Below, piece by piece: positions 19,898 to 31,063 of a DNA stretch of 53,274 nucleotides. The translations under genes and the position numbers were made by a program. The notes below the pieces were generated by a model that saw only the letters and a list, made by a program, of their open reading frames with translations, was not told the origin of the DNA and ran no database searches. Every line of letters begins with the position of its first letter. Positions within the stretch are counted from its first letter, which is position 1. Origin of the DNA: Balamuthia mandrillaris (taxonomy: Eukaryota; Discosea; Longamoebia; Balamuthiidae); the NCBI GenBank assembly GCA_031835245.1, contig JAVKOQ010000347.1, forward strand, positions 1 through 53,274, given 5' to 3'.

Positions 19898-22815
19898 AGG
19901 GAGAGGGAGAGGGAGAGGGAGAGGGAGAGGGAGAGGGAGAGGGAGAGGAGAGAAGGGAGAGGGAGAGGGAGAGGGAGAGAGGGAGAGGGAGAGGGAGAGG
20001 GAGAGGGGGAGGGAGAGGGAGAGGGAGAGGGGAGAGGGAGAGGGAGAGGGAGAGGGAGAGAGAGGGAGAGGGAGAGGGAGAGGGAGAGGGAGAGGGAGAG
20101 GGAGAGGGAGAGGGAGAGGGAGAGGGAGAGGGAGAGGGAGAGGGAGAGGAGAGGGAGAGGGAGAGGGAGAGGGAGAGGGAGAGGGAGGAAGAGAGAGAGG
20201 GAGGGAGAGAACCTCGTGCCGTAGGTATAGTTCGAGCAGAGTGTTGTAAATGAGGCTGGACACCTCTCCTTGTGTGACTATAAACTCCAAAAAAGTGGTC
20301 AGCCACTCAGGCTGTTTGACATAAATGTGAATGAACTCCTCTGGTGCAGCCTTTGCTTTTGTCCCGTGACTGAGTTGCGACTGTTCTTCTCTTAGTGTTG
20401 AGGTATCTTTTTGGAAATTGTCAGCTAAACCAGAAAAATCAATAGAAAGAGGAAAAGGAAAGAAGGAAAACTCCAGGGCAACGTAAGTACCTCCTTGGCC
20501 TCGTTTTGGTTTGTAATTCGTGCAAAGGTCCATCAAAAGGTCCGTTGTTTGTTTGGGTAGGAATGAAACAAGTATTTTACCATAGTTTTTCAAATTCTTT
20601 TCCGCCTAAAATCAAAAACAACGTTTGTTAGGCATACGATTATTTAAATTGCTAATGTGCACAGCAGGATAACCTCATAAAAGTTTAATGTTGTAATGTA
20701 TTCCAACGCATTCTGGTAGTCCTTAAGGTCCTCTAGAAGTATCTTAATGTACCAGTCGTGCTCGTTGTGTCTCCTTGCAAGATAGAGAGCGTGTTCATAA
20801 TAGCCGGCTTGTCTGCAAACTTTAATCGCTGTCTCAACCTCAAATTTCATTGCGTCAGAGTCGGTCTGTTTGCGGTGTTTCAGACATTAAGTTCGAGAAT
20901 AAATGTGTAAGAAACAAATCAAGTGAGAAGGGGAAGGAAGGGGAAGGAGAATAGAGAAAGGGAAAAGGAAAAGTGAACATCCGAGAAAGAGGGGGAAAAA
21001 GATGATAAAATTGCCTTGATAAACTCATCTAATTTCTGCACATCCTTCAATTTGGTGTAGCAATTAAGAAGGAGAGTGGTATGGTCTGGATTGGCGAGTC
21101 CTTTCTCGTGCAGGGCTTGCAAATAAGAAGTAAGGTTGTGAATGCGTTGGGCATCCAAAAACTTACGAATCACATAGGAAGGCTCTAACCGACCGATCGT
21201 ACGTAGGTACTGGCGTATTGCTCCATCATAGTCTCCTTTGCTATAAAAAACAGTGAGCAAACACTCATGCACGAGCCAAGTCAAGTAATGTGTCATCATA
21301 CCCATAAAGGTGATCTCCGTATTTCCGGAAGATGTCAATGATGGAGTTGTAGTCATAGTTTTGGCTGTGTGCTAAAGCAATGGCAACTGGATATAGATTT
21401 CTCTTGAACAATGTTTCTAATTTTGTTTGTGTGTCCTTTTCCTCCAATTGGAACAGCTGCAATTCGAACAAAGTAAAATTAGCAAAATGAAAGAATGAGA
21501 ATGAGAGAGAGAGAGAGAACCGTTCCGCTTTGAGTAAGCACGAAGATAGAGCCCCATTCAGAGACGATGTGCGTGACGCTCTGGAAGGTCAAACGACAAG
21601 CCACAAACTTGTTTTTGAGGTCATAAATAGTAAGAGTGTTCATCTTAGGTTGACCAGCAGATGAGCTTGCCACAGTAGCGGGTGCAGCAGGAGCAGCTGT
21701 GGAGGGTCCCGCTGCTGCCCGTCCGCCACCTTGTTCATCTTGACCCACCACTATGAGGTAGCCACGGAACCATGCTACTATCTTTTTTTCTCCTTCGAAT
21801 GCAAAACAGGGACCTCTTCCTTCCGCTTCATAAAAGTAAACAGCCTTTGGAACAAAAATAAGGAGTTACATTGGAATGTCTGAATGTTTAAAAGACGCTT
21901 TTTGACAAACCTCGCTTCTGGCAACGCAAAGATCGTTGGCATCACTCATTACTGCACAGTTCAACTCACATCCACGATCGTCAAGTACTTCCTACATAAA
22001 GTAGATGAACAATTAAGTAAAATAGTAACAGCAAAAATATTTGTGAGAGAAGAAGAAATAACCTTGGTGTGACGCTGGTCTATACGATAGGCAACTACGG
22101 AGTCAGTTGTTGTAACAAATAGAGAGGTGCCCAGTGCTCTGCTCTCCGAAAAGCCCAGTCCTTTACAGGGATGTTAACAAAACGTCATACTTAAAAACAA
22201 GAAGTGGATATTCTTGCAAGGGAGGGAGGGAAGAAAAAATAAAGAACCTGTAACTGGATTGTCTGAATCGGGTTTTAACAGTGTTTGTTTGGGGGTGCGG
22301 TCTCGCTGTATGTCGTGAAAGACTATGACAACGCCATTGCAAAGGCCAACCGCCAACAGGGCCAAGTCCTCCATAACCGCTAGACATGTTACCTTTGTTA
22401 CGACAACCATTGCGTCAGCCAAAAACATGTAGAGGAGGAGAGGAGAGAAAAAAAAGGTACAGGCACAGGAGGGGTTTGGGGAATGCGAATGGCACGCAAA
22501 CAAAGAGGGTTGCCAGTCTTGTCCGTCTTGTCCGTTCGCCAAACTTTGAGAGTGGGACAAATGGCCTCCTCGTCATCGCCAACCGTCACGAGGATGTTCT
22601 GCTGCTTGAGCTGTTCCATGTGGGTGACAGTACGCTTGTAGGCCTGAAAGCTGTAGACTTTGAAGTCTCGGTCCACCAAGTTCAGAAAACCTTCCGCATG
22701 TAATCATTCAACAAACAGAAAGCAAAGGAGCAGCCGTTCCAAGTTAAGGCGCAAGCAATTGTTCTTGCTGAGGAGAGAGAGAGAGAGAGAGGGGGGGGGA
22801 GAGGGAGAGGGAGAG

Positions 22816-22854
<39 letters not shown>

Positions 22855-23125
22855 AAGAGAAACGAAGAACGAAATAAAGGAAAGAGAGAAAAGTTCGAAC
22901 GCTAAAAAGGATATCACCAAAGATGAGGTTACCACGACCGCTAGAACTGCAGGTGATGGCCAATTTCTGGTCGTCACAGGAGAGGTTAGAAGTTTGTATG
23001 AGAAGAAAGCAAACGGAGAAGATCCCGAATAAAAAAACTACCTGAAAGAGTTGGTGCGGTTGATCCGTGCCGGTTTCTTTGACCACTTCCCTGTCAAAGA
23101 AGTTGAACCGCTTCCATTGAAACAT
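18468..23125 (-). CDS. VPS11: VPS11, core subunit of HOPS/CORVET tethering complexes
   Basis: About fifteen exons. The first (23125-23042) gives MFQWKRFNFFDREVVKE, the canonical VPS11 N terminus. A beta-propeller follows (LVDRDFKVYSFQAYKRTVTH, EEAICPTLKVWRTDKTDK), then an alpha-solenoid of clathrin-type repeats (KGDYDGAIRQYLRTIGRLEP, FRKYGDHLY, KVCRQAGYYEHALYLARRH, HFDEDHALVLAQMQDFRQG). The C-terminal RING-H2 domain has CTGCTGPLDLP, FLCMHSFHQRC and CPVC, before a Gly/Ser-rich end at FGRGIFSPAG. VPS11 bridges the class C core and carries a RING ubiquitin-ligase fold needed for vacuole and endolysosome fusion. One intron holds a long hexamer microsatellite and others carry GA tracts. It is divergent from the coiled-coil gene at 23501. 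Confidence 0.93.
19861..20212. repeat. Long (GGGAGA)n hexamer microsatellite in VPS11 intron
   Basis: About 350 bp of GA followed by near-pure GGGAGA units with a few interruptions. The sense strand of VPS11 reads (TCTCCC)n. Frames open across it on both strands (Ser/Pro/Leu or Glu/Gly only) are artefacts of the repeat. Confidence 0.95.
22770..22860. repeat. Compound GA-rich microsatellite in VPS11 intron
   Basis: GA units with a run of nine Gs and GGGAGA units; CT on the sense strand of VPS11. Confidence 0.9.
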
Positions 23126-23500
23126 TTCTTTGCGATTTGAAGGATGGGGAGGGGCGTCTCTTCACGGTTGCTGTTGAACTCGTGAAAACCTTCACGGTAG
23201 TGGCAGAAGCAGCAGCAGTAGCGGCAGAGGAAAGAATAGCAGCGACCCCCTTCTCTTGCTACTTTTCTTTTTGATAAAGAAGAAATGGTTGAGGAGTCAA
23301 AATATTATAATTTTTCAATGTCGACGTGGTTGATTCCTTCAACTTGTGCACGAAAGGTACAGCAATTGTGTAACACGGAAGGGAGAGCAAAGCGGCAAAG
23401 AAGGGCTTTGGATGCGAGACGCAGCAAACATCGCACCCCTCCTCCTCCCTCCTCCTGGCGGTTCAAAGTCATCAAACGTGGGCAAGGGTTTTTGCATGAC

Positions 23501-23835
23501 ATGTCCGGCGTAGGGGACTCTGCGCTGGAGGAAGAAAAACGCTTGCTGGAGCAGTGGGCCAAGTTACAGCAGAAAAGCCTCCCCGTGTTCCAGGCCTTGG
23601 TCTCCAGCATCGGTAACCTGATTGCATTTTTTTCTGTTTTTTTTTTCTAGAAACAACAACAGAACCCTTTTCTCAAAGAGCACACGAATATCGTGCAGCG
23701 GTGTTGCCGACGGCACCCACGAAAGAAGGGACAGCAAACCACCAGCAGCAGGTTGCTGAGACAGCGGCCGACCGAAGCGCTTTCGAAGTGGAGAAGGCCT
23801 ACCAGGAGCTGTGCTCTTTGTTGGTCGAATGTAGC

Positions 23836-23872
<37 letters not shown>

Positions 23873-24282
23873 TTTTGCTGAATGATATCACCTCTTTTCT
23901 ACTGTTGTTAGTTGAGAGCGTGATGGACAAACTGGAGGAACTTTGCAAAGAGACGAAACGCAAAGCCATTCAGCTGTGCAGTAGCAGCAACGACGGCGTC
24001 CACTCCCTGCTCTCTCCAACAGGGGCATCGGCCTCTTCTCTTTCGTTGCGTGATACAATCGACCTCTTGGAAGAACGTCTCTCTCGTTATCGTTCCGAGA
24101 TGCAGTTTAAGGTTGCTCTCTTCTTCGTCTTCCTCTTTTTTTTCTTTTTTTCATCTTTCCTCCTTCTCTCGCTTCTCTTCTTTGTTTGCTGACAGTGTCT
24201 ACCTACGATGAAAGGACGTGGTGGTACGATCGTTGAAGGTGTTGCCAAGTGCTCTGGACAAGGCGACGGCGTATCAGTGTAG
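23501..24282 (+). CDS. Coiled-coil protein, unknown
   Basis: Probably four exons: 23501 to about 23612, about 23651-23836, about 23910-24111, and 24196-24282; near 200 aa. The start MSGVGDSALEEEKRLLEQWA opens a predicted coiled coil. Further helical blocks are FEVEKAYQELCSLLVEC, VMDKLEELCKETKRKAIQLC and TIDLLEERLSRYRSEMQ. I do not recognise the family; small adaptor subunits of kinetochore, Mediator or BLOC type have this look, but no motif decides. The intron-2 junction is uncertain: the best phase fit uses either a GC donor (GTA-GCGTGT) or the second AG after the (CT)n tract. It shares a divergent promoter with VPS11. Confidence 0.55.
23838..23871. repeat. (CT)n in coiled-coil gene intron
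   Basis: CT on the sense strand, starting immediately after the 5' splice site. Confidence 0.9.
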
Positions 24283-24318
24283 TTGGGAAGCTCAGCCTTT
24301 TCTTGATGGATAAAAGTA

Positions 24319-24358
<40 letters not shown>

Positions 24359-24852
24359 AGAAAAAAACGGGACAAACCAGGCAAAATAAATAAGTGATAA
24401 TAGCACATGAAGGTAAAAGTACAACAAACATGACAAAAAATGCTTCTTCTCGTTCACGCTCACTTTCGTCTTGTCATCTTCCGTAGTGCCTTCAGTCATC
24501 ATCAAAATGATTGTACAGTTAAAGCCAAAAAAAAAAACACATCAAAGCCAGATGATGAGATGGAGGACATCGTAAACAGACAACGACGAACACAGAAGCT
24601 TTGGTTATTACTTCGTTCACATGTTCAGGATTCTTGTTGCGTCGTGCTGCTTGGTTGGTAAACAAAAGTAAAAAAAAAAAGATAAAGATAAAACAAAGTG
24701 AAGTTAATATACAGTGTGCGCGAGAGAAAGGAGGGAATGAGAGTAGAGAGCAAGGAGGACGAAGAAGAAGAAGAAGAACAAGAACAAGAACAAGAAGAGG
24801 GAGGAGGGAGGAGGAGGAAGAGTTAAAAGTGCATGCCTTGTGAACAAATCAC
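24283..24852. other. Convergent gap, possible terminal exons of the hydrolase gene
   Basis: Contains a (GA)n tract at 24320-24356 and scattered short frames on the minus strand (RRNKNPEHVNEVITK; TEDDKTKVSVNEKKH; KAELPNYTDTPSPCPEHL) that could be terminal exons of the alpha/beta hydrolase. If so, its 3' end overlaps the last exon of the coiled-coil gene. I cannot fix the splice pattern. Confidence 0.3.
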
Positions 24853-25147
24853 TGCCTTGCTCTTGCAATGACAAGAAGATGGCTTGCCGGAGCATTTCCT
24901 CCTCCAACTCTTCTGTGGTTGGTTCTTCTAAGGGTTGCCGCGGCCGGTTATATACTTCCGCTTCTATTGCATCACAAAACACTTCAGTCAACGACAACAG
25001 AAAAAATAAAATAAACGAAAAGGAAGAAAAGATTAATATGAGAGATTCCAACCATCTGATACGTTGTTTGTTACTGGCTCTGAAGCAGCGTCTGATTTTT
25101 TCCGTCCGGTTCCATTTTCATTTTCTCCTATAAATAGAAAATTGTCA

Positions 25148-25191
<44 letters not shown>

Positions 25192-26788
25192 AGAGGAGAG
25201 GAGAGGAGAGGAGAGGGAGGAGAGGAGAGGGAGAGGGAGAGGAGAGGGAGAGGAGAGGGAGAGAGGAGGAGAGGAGAGGAGAGGAGAGGAGAGGAGGGAG
25301 AGGAGAGGAGAGGAGAGGAGAGGGAGAGGAGAGGAGAGGAGAGGGAGAGAGGAGGAGAGGAGAGGAGAGGAGAGGAGAGGAGAGGAGGGGTACGTTGTTC
25401 TTCCTCAGTCAGCAGCATATTATGAAAGAAGATAGTGACTGAATCAAAGAAAAAGCGAGGACGAGCAGAGTTGTGATCTCCTTCCACAAGGATAAGGTTT
25501 TTGTCTCCTGCGTATTTTGCATACCTGTGGCATTGTTAGACATATTTTGCGAGGGAGGGAGGAGAAAGTGTTCACATACAGTTCGTTGGAGTGGTGAACA
25601 CCGATGAATGTATCGTCTTTACCATGAGCAAAGAGGGCTGGAATGAAGCATGACTCCACCGCTGCAATTGGCTCTAATTTGCTAGGGAGAGAGAGAGAGA
25701 GAGAGAGAGAGGACCGATAAGAAAGAGGAAAGAAACAAACAAAAAAATTGAACGGCAACTGAACTTACTTAATATCAAACTTGACTTTGCTGAGTATAGT
25801 CTTTCGTATCATTCGCAATCCGAGGTTCACCATCATTTTCGGTATTTTGACCTTAAGAAAACATAAAGCCAATTTGCTCATCAACAACGCAAAGACAGAG
25901 AAGAAGAACAGAACAGAAGGGGTACAAAAGAAGCAGAAAGCTAACCTGAGCACTCTCGACAAGCTCTTTAGCCACCTTTGTAAGACTGGAAAATGGGCTG
26001 TCTAATACCATGCACGCAATAGAGGGGTCCATCTGGCCATAGAGCAAACTAGTGGCAGCGCCCATGCTACGTCCCCACAAGCCTTTATTTGTATTATTGA
26101 TGAACCATTAGTGCCACATCAGATACATTATAATGGGACAGAAAGTGAGAGAGAGAGAGAGAGAGAGAGAAGGAGAGGAGGACGTGAAAGACAAAGTTAT
26201 ATCAACGGAGAGAGACAGAGAGAAAGCAAAGGAGCAGGAGATCAAACCAATTCTAGAGACGGTGCCAGTGTCACGTAGATGTTGTACGATGCTTGCGAGG
26301 TCGTCCTTTTCAAAATAGCCCAAAGAAACGTACTCGCCTAGTTATGTGCAAAGTTTTTTTTTTAAAAAAAGTTGATGGTGAGAGACAAATAGAGCAGCAA
26401 CAAAGGGGGAGCTGATCAAATATCAACCTTCCGAGATGCCAGAACCAGAAAAGTCCAAAGAGAGCAGGGTTATGTTGTAGGGGAGCAAAATAGGAATACA
26501 ATCGAGGGCGTCCATGCGGGACCCGCAGTTGCCGTGGAGGTAGATGACGCAAGGCAGCCGCTCGAAGGGCCTCTCCTCCCTCAGCGGCTCGTAGTGGCTG
26601 AGCTGCAGGGCGTGCCCTCGCTCGTTGGTGACCCGCAGGTCGGTCCGCTGGAAGCGGCGGCGTCCGATCCGGAAGCGGGCGGGGCCGAGGTCCTCGACGT
26701 CGTACGTGAAGCGGGGCGGGCGAACGATGGCATCCACGAGGGCCTGGTACCCCCCGCTTATTCCAGAGAATGACAACCCACCCTCCAT
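24853..26788 (-). CDS. Alpha/beta hydrolase with C-terminal ubiquitin-interacting motif
   Basis: At least seven exons from MEGGLSFSGISGGYQALVDA at 26788. Hydrolase marks: LPCVIYLHGNCGSR (oxyanion strand and HGN), ITLLSLDFSGSGISEG, the nucleophile elbow GLWGRSMGAAT (G-x-S-x-G, Ser in GRSMG), MVLDSPFSSL, FIPALFAHGKDDTFIG (acid Asp) and VEGDHNSARP (catalytic His). This is the ABHD17/Bem46-like serine hydrolase type, often an esterase or depalmitoylase. After a linker (ENENGTGRKKSDAASEP) comes EEEMLRQAIFLSLQE, a good match to a ubiquitin-interacting motif (acidic cluster, Ala, Ser). The supported coding region ends at 24853; further C-terminal exons are likely but unplaced. Substrate unknown. Confidence 0.8.
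25149..25388. repeat. (GA)n then (GGAGA)n pentamer microsatellite
   Basis: About 240 bp in a hydrolase intron, TC-rich on the sense strand. Long frames across it are artefacts. Confidence 0.93.
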
Positions 26789-26838
26789 CTTCGTGTGCAG
26801 TGTTTTTTTTTCCCCCTCTCTTTCCACCCCCACAGGTG

Positions 26839-26881
<43 letters not shown>

Positions 26882-27225
26882 GGAATGTTTTTGTTTGTGA
26901 TTTTTTTTCTTCCTGATAAAAAACAAACAGGGCGGTTAGGTTAGGGTTAGAAGCAACGATGAGGGTTAGGGTTAGCGGTTCCTTCTCAGTGATTTTACGA
27001 GGAGTCACCCTTTCAACCAAAAAAAATGGCAGACAGCGGGAAGGGAGGAAAATAAAATAAAAAAAAAAGGGGTTCATTTCTAGAGAGAGAGCGAGAGAGG
27101 GTGAAGAAGTGCGAAGCCAAAGAGGTTGTGTAAGCCCGACGGTCTTCTTCTTTTTTTTAAGAAAAAAAAAAACACAAACAAACAAAACATAACCCTGCAA
27201 GCAAATCAAAAGTCGCTATTGCACG
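26789..27225. promoter_or_regulatory. Divergent promoter with telo-box-like cluster, copy 2
   Basis: Lies between the hydrolase (-) and the mitochondrial M16 gene (+). GGTTAGGTTAGGGTTAG is at 26934-26950 and AGGGTTAGGGTTAGCGGTTC at 26962-26981, identical over 20 bp to 6746-6765. A further TAACCCT is near 27190. A (CT)n tract is at 26838-26878. The remainder is A-rich with no gene. Confidence 0.5.
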
Positions 27226-29042
27226 ATGCTTACTTCCGTCCGTTCAAGTTCTACCTCGTTGAACCGCGCTCTTCCTGCCGTGTTCCAAACCCAGGTACAC
27301 AGCGACCTGGAGATTTTCTTTCTTTAAATCTCTCTCGTTCCCTCTTGCTTTCATCACTCTTCTCTCTCTCGCTTCTTTTATCCCCCCTCCCCTTCTCGCT
27401 TTCTACAAACTCAGGAGCGTGCTAAATATAAAAAACTAATCCCCTATTTTCACAACCTTGTACCATAGAGGTTCTACGCGGCCAAGGTGCTCACAGCGGA
27501 GCAGTACTCCGAGCGACCCACCCAAAGCATTGGTGAGTTCCAGAGCTCCTCCCTGCCCAATGGCCTCTCCCTCGCCACCGTTAACACGGAGGTACCGCTC
27601 TCCGCTGTGGGCGTCTTTGTCAAGGCCGGCTCTCGCTACGAGAGCAGCGAGTTCAGCGGTGCTTCTCACTTTCTTAAGCACTTTGCCTTTCAGGTTTTTC
27701 TTCCTTTTTTTTTAAACTCTTCAGCGCTAAACGAATTGCTGTTAACAAACTTCTCTTTGCTTGTAGTGGTCTCTTTGCTTGTATTTGATGAACTACAGCG
27801 TACCTCTACAAGGAGCCCGCTTCGAGTGTGCCGCGAGTTTGAGCTGACGGCAGGAGACTACACATGCGGGGTCACACGTGAGCACATTGTCTACTCCTCC
27901 CAGTTTCAACGACAAAAGCTGGGAGAGGTCGTGCCCATGCTGAGCGACGTTCTCTCCCCGCTCATCAGGGAGTGGGTCGTGCGGGATTTGAAGCCCGTTG
28001 TAATCGAGGAGACCCTCGAGGCGGAGAGGGACCCCGATACACAATTGGTGGAGGCCCTTCACACTACCGCCTTTCGACACACCGGCCTCGGCAACTCGTT
28101 GTTCTGCCCAACGTACAGGACCTCTGCCGTCACTCCCGATCTCCTCAACGCCTACCACAACTCTCGCTTCCAACCACACAACATTACTCTGGTTGGTGTC
28201 GGTGTGGACCACGAGGAGTTTGTAGAGTTGGCCAGCAAGCACTTTGGTGGAGCTGCCACGTCTCAGGGAGGCAAGCCCCAAAAGGAGGCCTCCAAGTACG
28301 CCGGTGGCGAAGCCCTGCTGCCCGGCCCCAACAACACCCGCCTTGCCATCGCCTTTGAAGGCCTCTCCAACACCGATAAGGACCGATTCGCTCTCCTCAC
28401 ACTGAGCAGCCTCCTCGGTGGTAGCGAGAGATACAGCAAGGACGGCCCCGGCCGAGGCCTTCGCTCCAGGCTCTACACCAACCTCGTGGCCAAGAACGAG
28501 TTTGTCACTGCCGCTTCCACCTTCAACGCCGCCTACAGTGACGCCGGCCTTTGGGGCGTCTACGCTGAGGCCCAGCCCCAGCACGGCGCAGCTCTTGCCG
28601 AGCAGTTGACCGCTGAGCTCGCCAACGTGCGCAAACAATCTGCCAGCGGCATTGCTGCGGAGGAACTCACCAGGGCAAAGAACCACGCCAAGAGCGTCCT
28701 TCTACGTGGCTTGGAGAGCGAGTCTGCTCAGGCCTCTCTCCTTCCTTTCGTCGCCCTCCAAAGATCTGTCTCCGAACAGCTCCTAACTCCTGCCCAGCTC
28801 TGCGAGCACGTTGACAAGGTACTTTCTCCTTAGCTCTCCATCTCTCAATTTTTCTTTTCCTCCATTATTTTTTGGTTCAACTTCTTCTCGCTTCTAATTC
28901 TTATGTGATGGTGCAGGTAACGGCGGAAGATGTTAGCAGAGTCGCACAGCGCTTGTTGAAGGGTAATCCCACTGTTGTGGTCACGGGTGATGTTGTTGGC
29001 GCGCCATTGGGCGCTAGCATCAAATCTGCTATTGGCCTGTAA
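27226..29042 (+). CDS. Mitochondrial M16-family subunit (MPP-alpha / bc1 core 2), catalytically inactive type
   Basis: Four exons (27226-27294, 27469-27693, 27799-28818, 28917-29042), 479 aa. The first exon, MLTSVRSSSTSLNRALPAVF, is a classic mitochondrial presequence. The protein then shows the M16 fold: LPNGLSLATVN, VGVFVKAGSRYESSEFSGAS, a degenerate zinc motif HFLKH in place of HxxEH, REHIVYSS, VIEETLEAERDP and LGNSLFCP. In the second half GPGRGLRSRLYTNLV resembles the glycine-rich loop of MPP-alpha, followed by FNAAYSDAGLWGVY as in core 2. With Lys replacing the catalytic Glu it cannot be the active beta subunit. The hybrid marks fit either MPP-alpha or UQCRC2; in some lineages one protein does both jobs in complex III. 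Exon 3 codons are strongly C/G-ending, suggesting high expression. Confidence 0.88.
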
Positions 29043-29297
29043 TCTCCTCCCTTTTTTTGTTCTTTTTCCCTTCTCGTTTCCTAGATTTGAAAAAAAAAAT
29101 CTCCTCTTGTGAAAGAAAAAAAAATTGTCTCCTTTTCACTCTCTCGCTCTTGCTCTCGCTCTCTCTCGCACTCTCTCGCTCTCTCTCTCTTTCTTCGCTC
29201 TCTGGCCATACAACAAAAGAGTTAAATAATACCTGCTTTCCCTCCTCTCTTTCATGAAACTGAAAGCAAAGGAACACGCCGCGCTTGTTCTCTCCTC

Positions 29298-30838
29298 TTA
29301 AAGACCTGTATACACAGGACCAGGCAAGGGCTCGGGGATGAGCTTGCCTGTCTCTGAGTTTCTGCCACGTACGCGGGTTCCGCCGCGCTGCCACTGGTAC
29401 CCTACCCGTGTTCTCCTGTACCGCCTCATGATGACGAAGCAGAGAGCCAAGCCCACCACTATCACCGCCAAACACCCGCACACCAACGTTATGTAGAAGA
29501 ACGCTGATGGATGGCAGTTCTTCAAAAACAAGTTTAGAAAATTGTTGAGAACGATAGATCGGAGAGCAAAACAACAGAAATGAAAAGTCGGAGGACATAA
29601 AAGCAGAAGGAGGAGAGGGACAAGAGGAAGAAAAGAAACAAGAAAAAAACATAAGACCACAAATGAAAGTAAAAGCAAGGTCTTACCTCTGCTTTCGCTT
29701 TGGAGACAAAAAGAATGGCGCATTTAGAAGGATCAGCTGAGCCAGACTCGCAATAATGGTTGGAAGGGCATGGCAGCGGCTGCGGCGTTCGCAGGTTGGG
29801 ACAGTAGTAGCCCACCGGACATTCTAGACAGTCAGCAAATGTGCTGGACCCTATGAAGCTGTTCCATCTGCCTCGTCCACAGTCTGTGCATTTGCCCAGC
29901 CCACTCAATGCACTGTATGACCCTGTTTGTTTGTGTTAGTTTTTGTATTTGTTTGTTTTTTGTTTTTGTTTCGCTTGGCATTTTGTTTGTTGTTTGGGCA
30001 AATGGAAGTCAACAAAATACCTTGAGGGCATGGTTGACAGAAGGTGCTCTTGCGAAGGGAAAAGGTACCCGGCGGGCAAGCTTGGCACGTCCCTCCAATC
30101 CTGTAAGTGAGCACGAATATTAAAACAAACGACAAAAGAATGAGCATTAAAAACAAAAAAACCTGAAAGAAAGTAAAGGACAACAACATAAGACAACATA
30201 AGACAACATAAGACAACATAAGACAACAACATAAGACAACAGCAGCAGCAGCAGCAAAGGAGGTACGAACGTTGGATTAAAGTAGCCAGCGTTGCAGGCC
30301 TGACAATGGGCCTGATCGGCTGCAGAGGTCTCCCCAGCCTTGCAGGGGGAGCAGGTGGTGTTGCCGCCAAAGCTGACGGTGCCGGCCTTGCACTGCAGGC
30401 AAGAGGTAGCGTTGGTGGCGTTGCTGTACTGCCCAGCAGGGCACGGCAGGCAGTACTCCAGCTTTGGGCAGTAGCCCTCTTCGCATTGACTGCAATTGCT
30501 GTTCTCTGTTGTTTTTTGTTTGTAATTTTTTTTCCAAGAGGTCAGATGGAGAGGGAAGCGAGAGAGAGAGTCAAGGGAGGTGGAAACTCACTTGCGTTGC
30601 TGTAGGTGCCAGCGCCACATGGCCGACATAGAGGAACAGGGTCTATCAGCGCTACTGGTTTGGTTTTTGGGGTTGGGGCTGCTGCTTCGGCAAAGGCCTG
30701 GAGATGAGGTGCAAGGAGCGGCAAGCAGGCAAGGAGCACAAGGTAGTAGAAGGTCATACACCTGAGCCACGTGGCTCGCGTACGCGGCAGTCGATGCCGT
30801 GCGAAAACGACCGTTGTTGTTGTTATCGAGGTTTGCAT
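29298..30838 (-). CDS. Type I membrane protein with Cys-rich (ephrin-receptor-like/GCC2-GCC3) repeats
   Basis: About six exons. The start is either MQTSITTTTV at 30838 or MTFYYLVLLACLPLLAPHLQ at 30757, which alone is a good signal peptide. The ectodomain has repeated short Cys motifs of the C-x2-C-x2-G-x-[YF] type: LCRPCGAGTYSNA, CLPCPAGQYSNATNATSC, CSPCKAGETSAADQAHC, CQACPPGTFSL, CQPCPQGYF, CTDCGRGRWN and CPVGYYCPN. These are typical of GCC2_GCC3/ephrin-receptor-like repeats in adhesion or receptor proteins. A transmembrane helix (FFYITLVCGCLAVIVVGLAL) follows, then a short basic tail of about 45 aa (RRYRRTRVGYQWQRGG) without a kinase domain. Introns hold a repeated decamer (ACATAAGACA, about 30185-30240) next to (CAG)n. 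Confidence 0.75.
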
Positions 30839-30941
30839 CCTTCCGCTCCTTGTGTTCTTTTTTTCTCTTCTGTCTTTTCCACCAGAGTTTTCTTCCCCCG
30901 GCAATGAATAACCCCAGTTCGACTCCCACCAAATGCAACGG

Positions 30942-31063
30942 CTGAAAAGAAATGGCAAGGCAGAAAAGGGCAGCAAAAAAGTCCATGCGCCTCCCTGTTA
31001 CTTTTAGCGGGGAAAATCAGTGTCGACAAGGACCACCGCTAAACCAAGCCGTTGCGCGTTGGT
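30942..31063 (+). repeat. Dispersed ~122-bp repeat, copy 2, flanked by tRNA T-arm-like strings
   Basis: Same core as 12273-12396. Flanks carry near-identical 20-mers, CCCCAGTTCGACTCCCACCA at 30912-30931 and CCCCGGTTCGACTCCCGCCG at 31089-31108. The second holds an exact tRNA B box (GGTTCGACTCC), about 25 nt past the tRNA D-arm-like end of the core (TTGCGCGTTGG). A tRNA-derived SINE, perhaps a dimer, is the simplest reading. Confidence 0.65.

Noticed and set aside
19840-20253. Long open frames on both strands of only Glu/Gly/Arg or Ser/Pro/Leu
   Set aside because: They are produced by the (GGGAGA)n microsatellite inside a VPS11 intron; the same applies to frames across 25149-25388.
27793-28686. 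297-residue minus-strand open frame
   Set aside because: It is the antisense shadow of exon 3 of the M16 gene, whose protein is conserved on the plus strand and has biased third codon positions.
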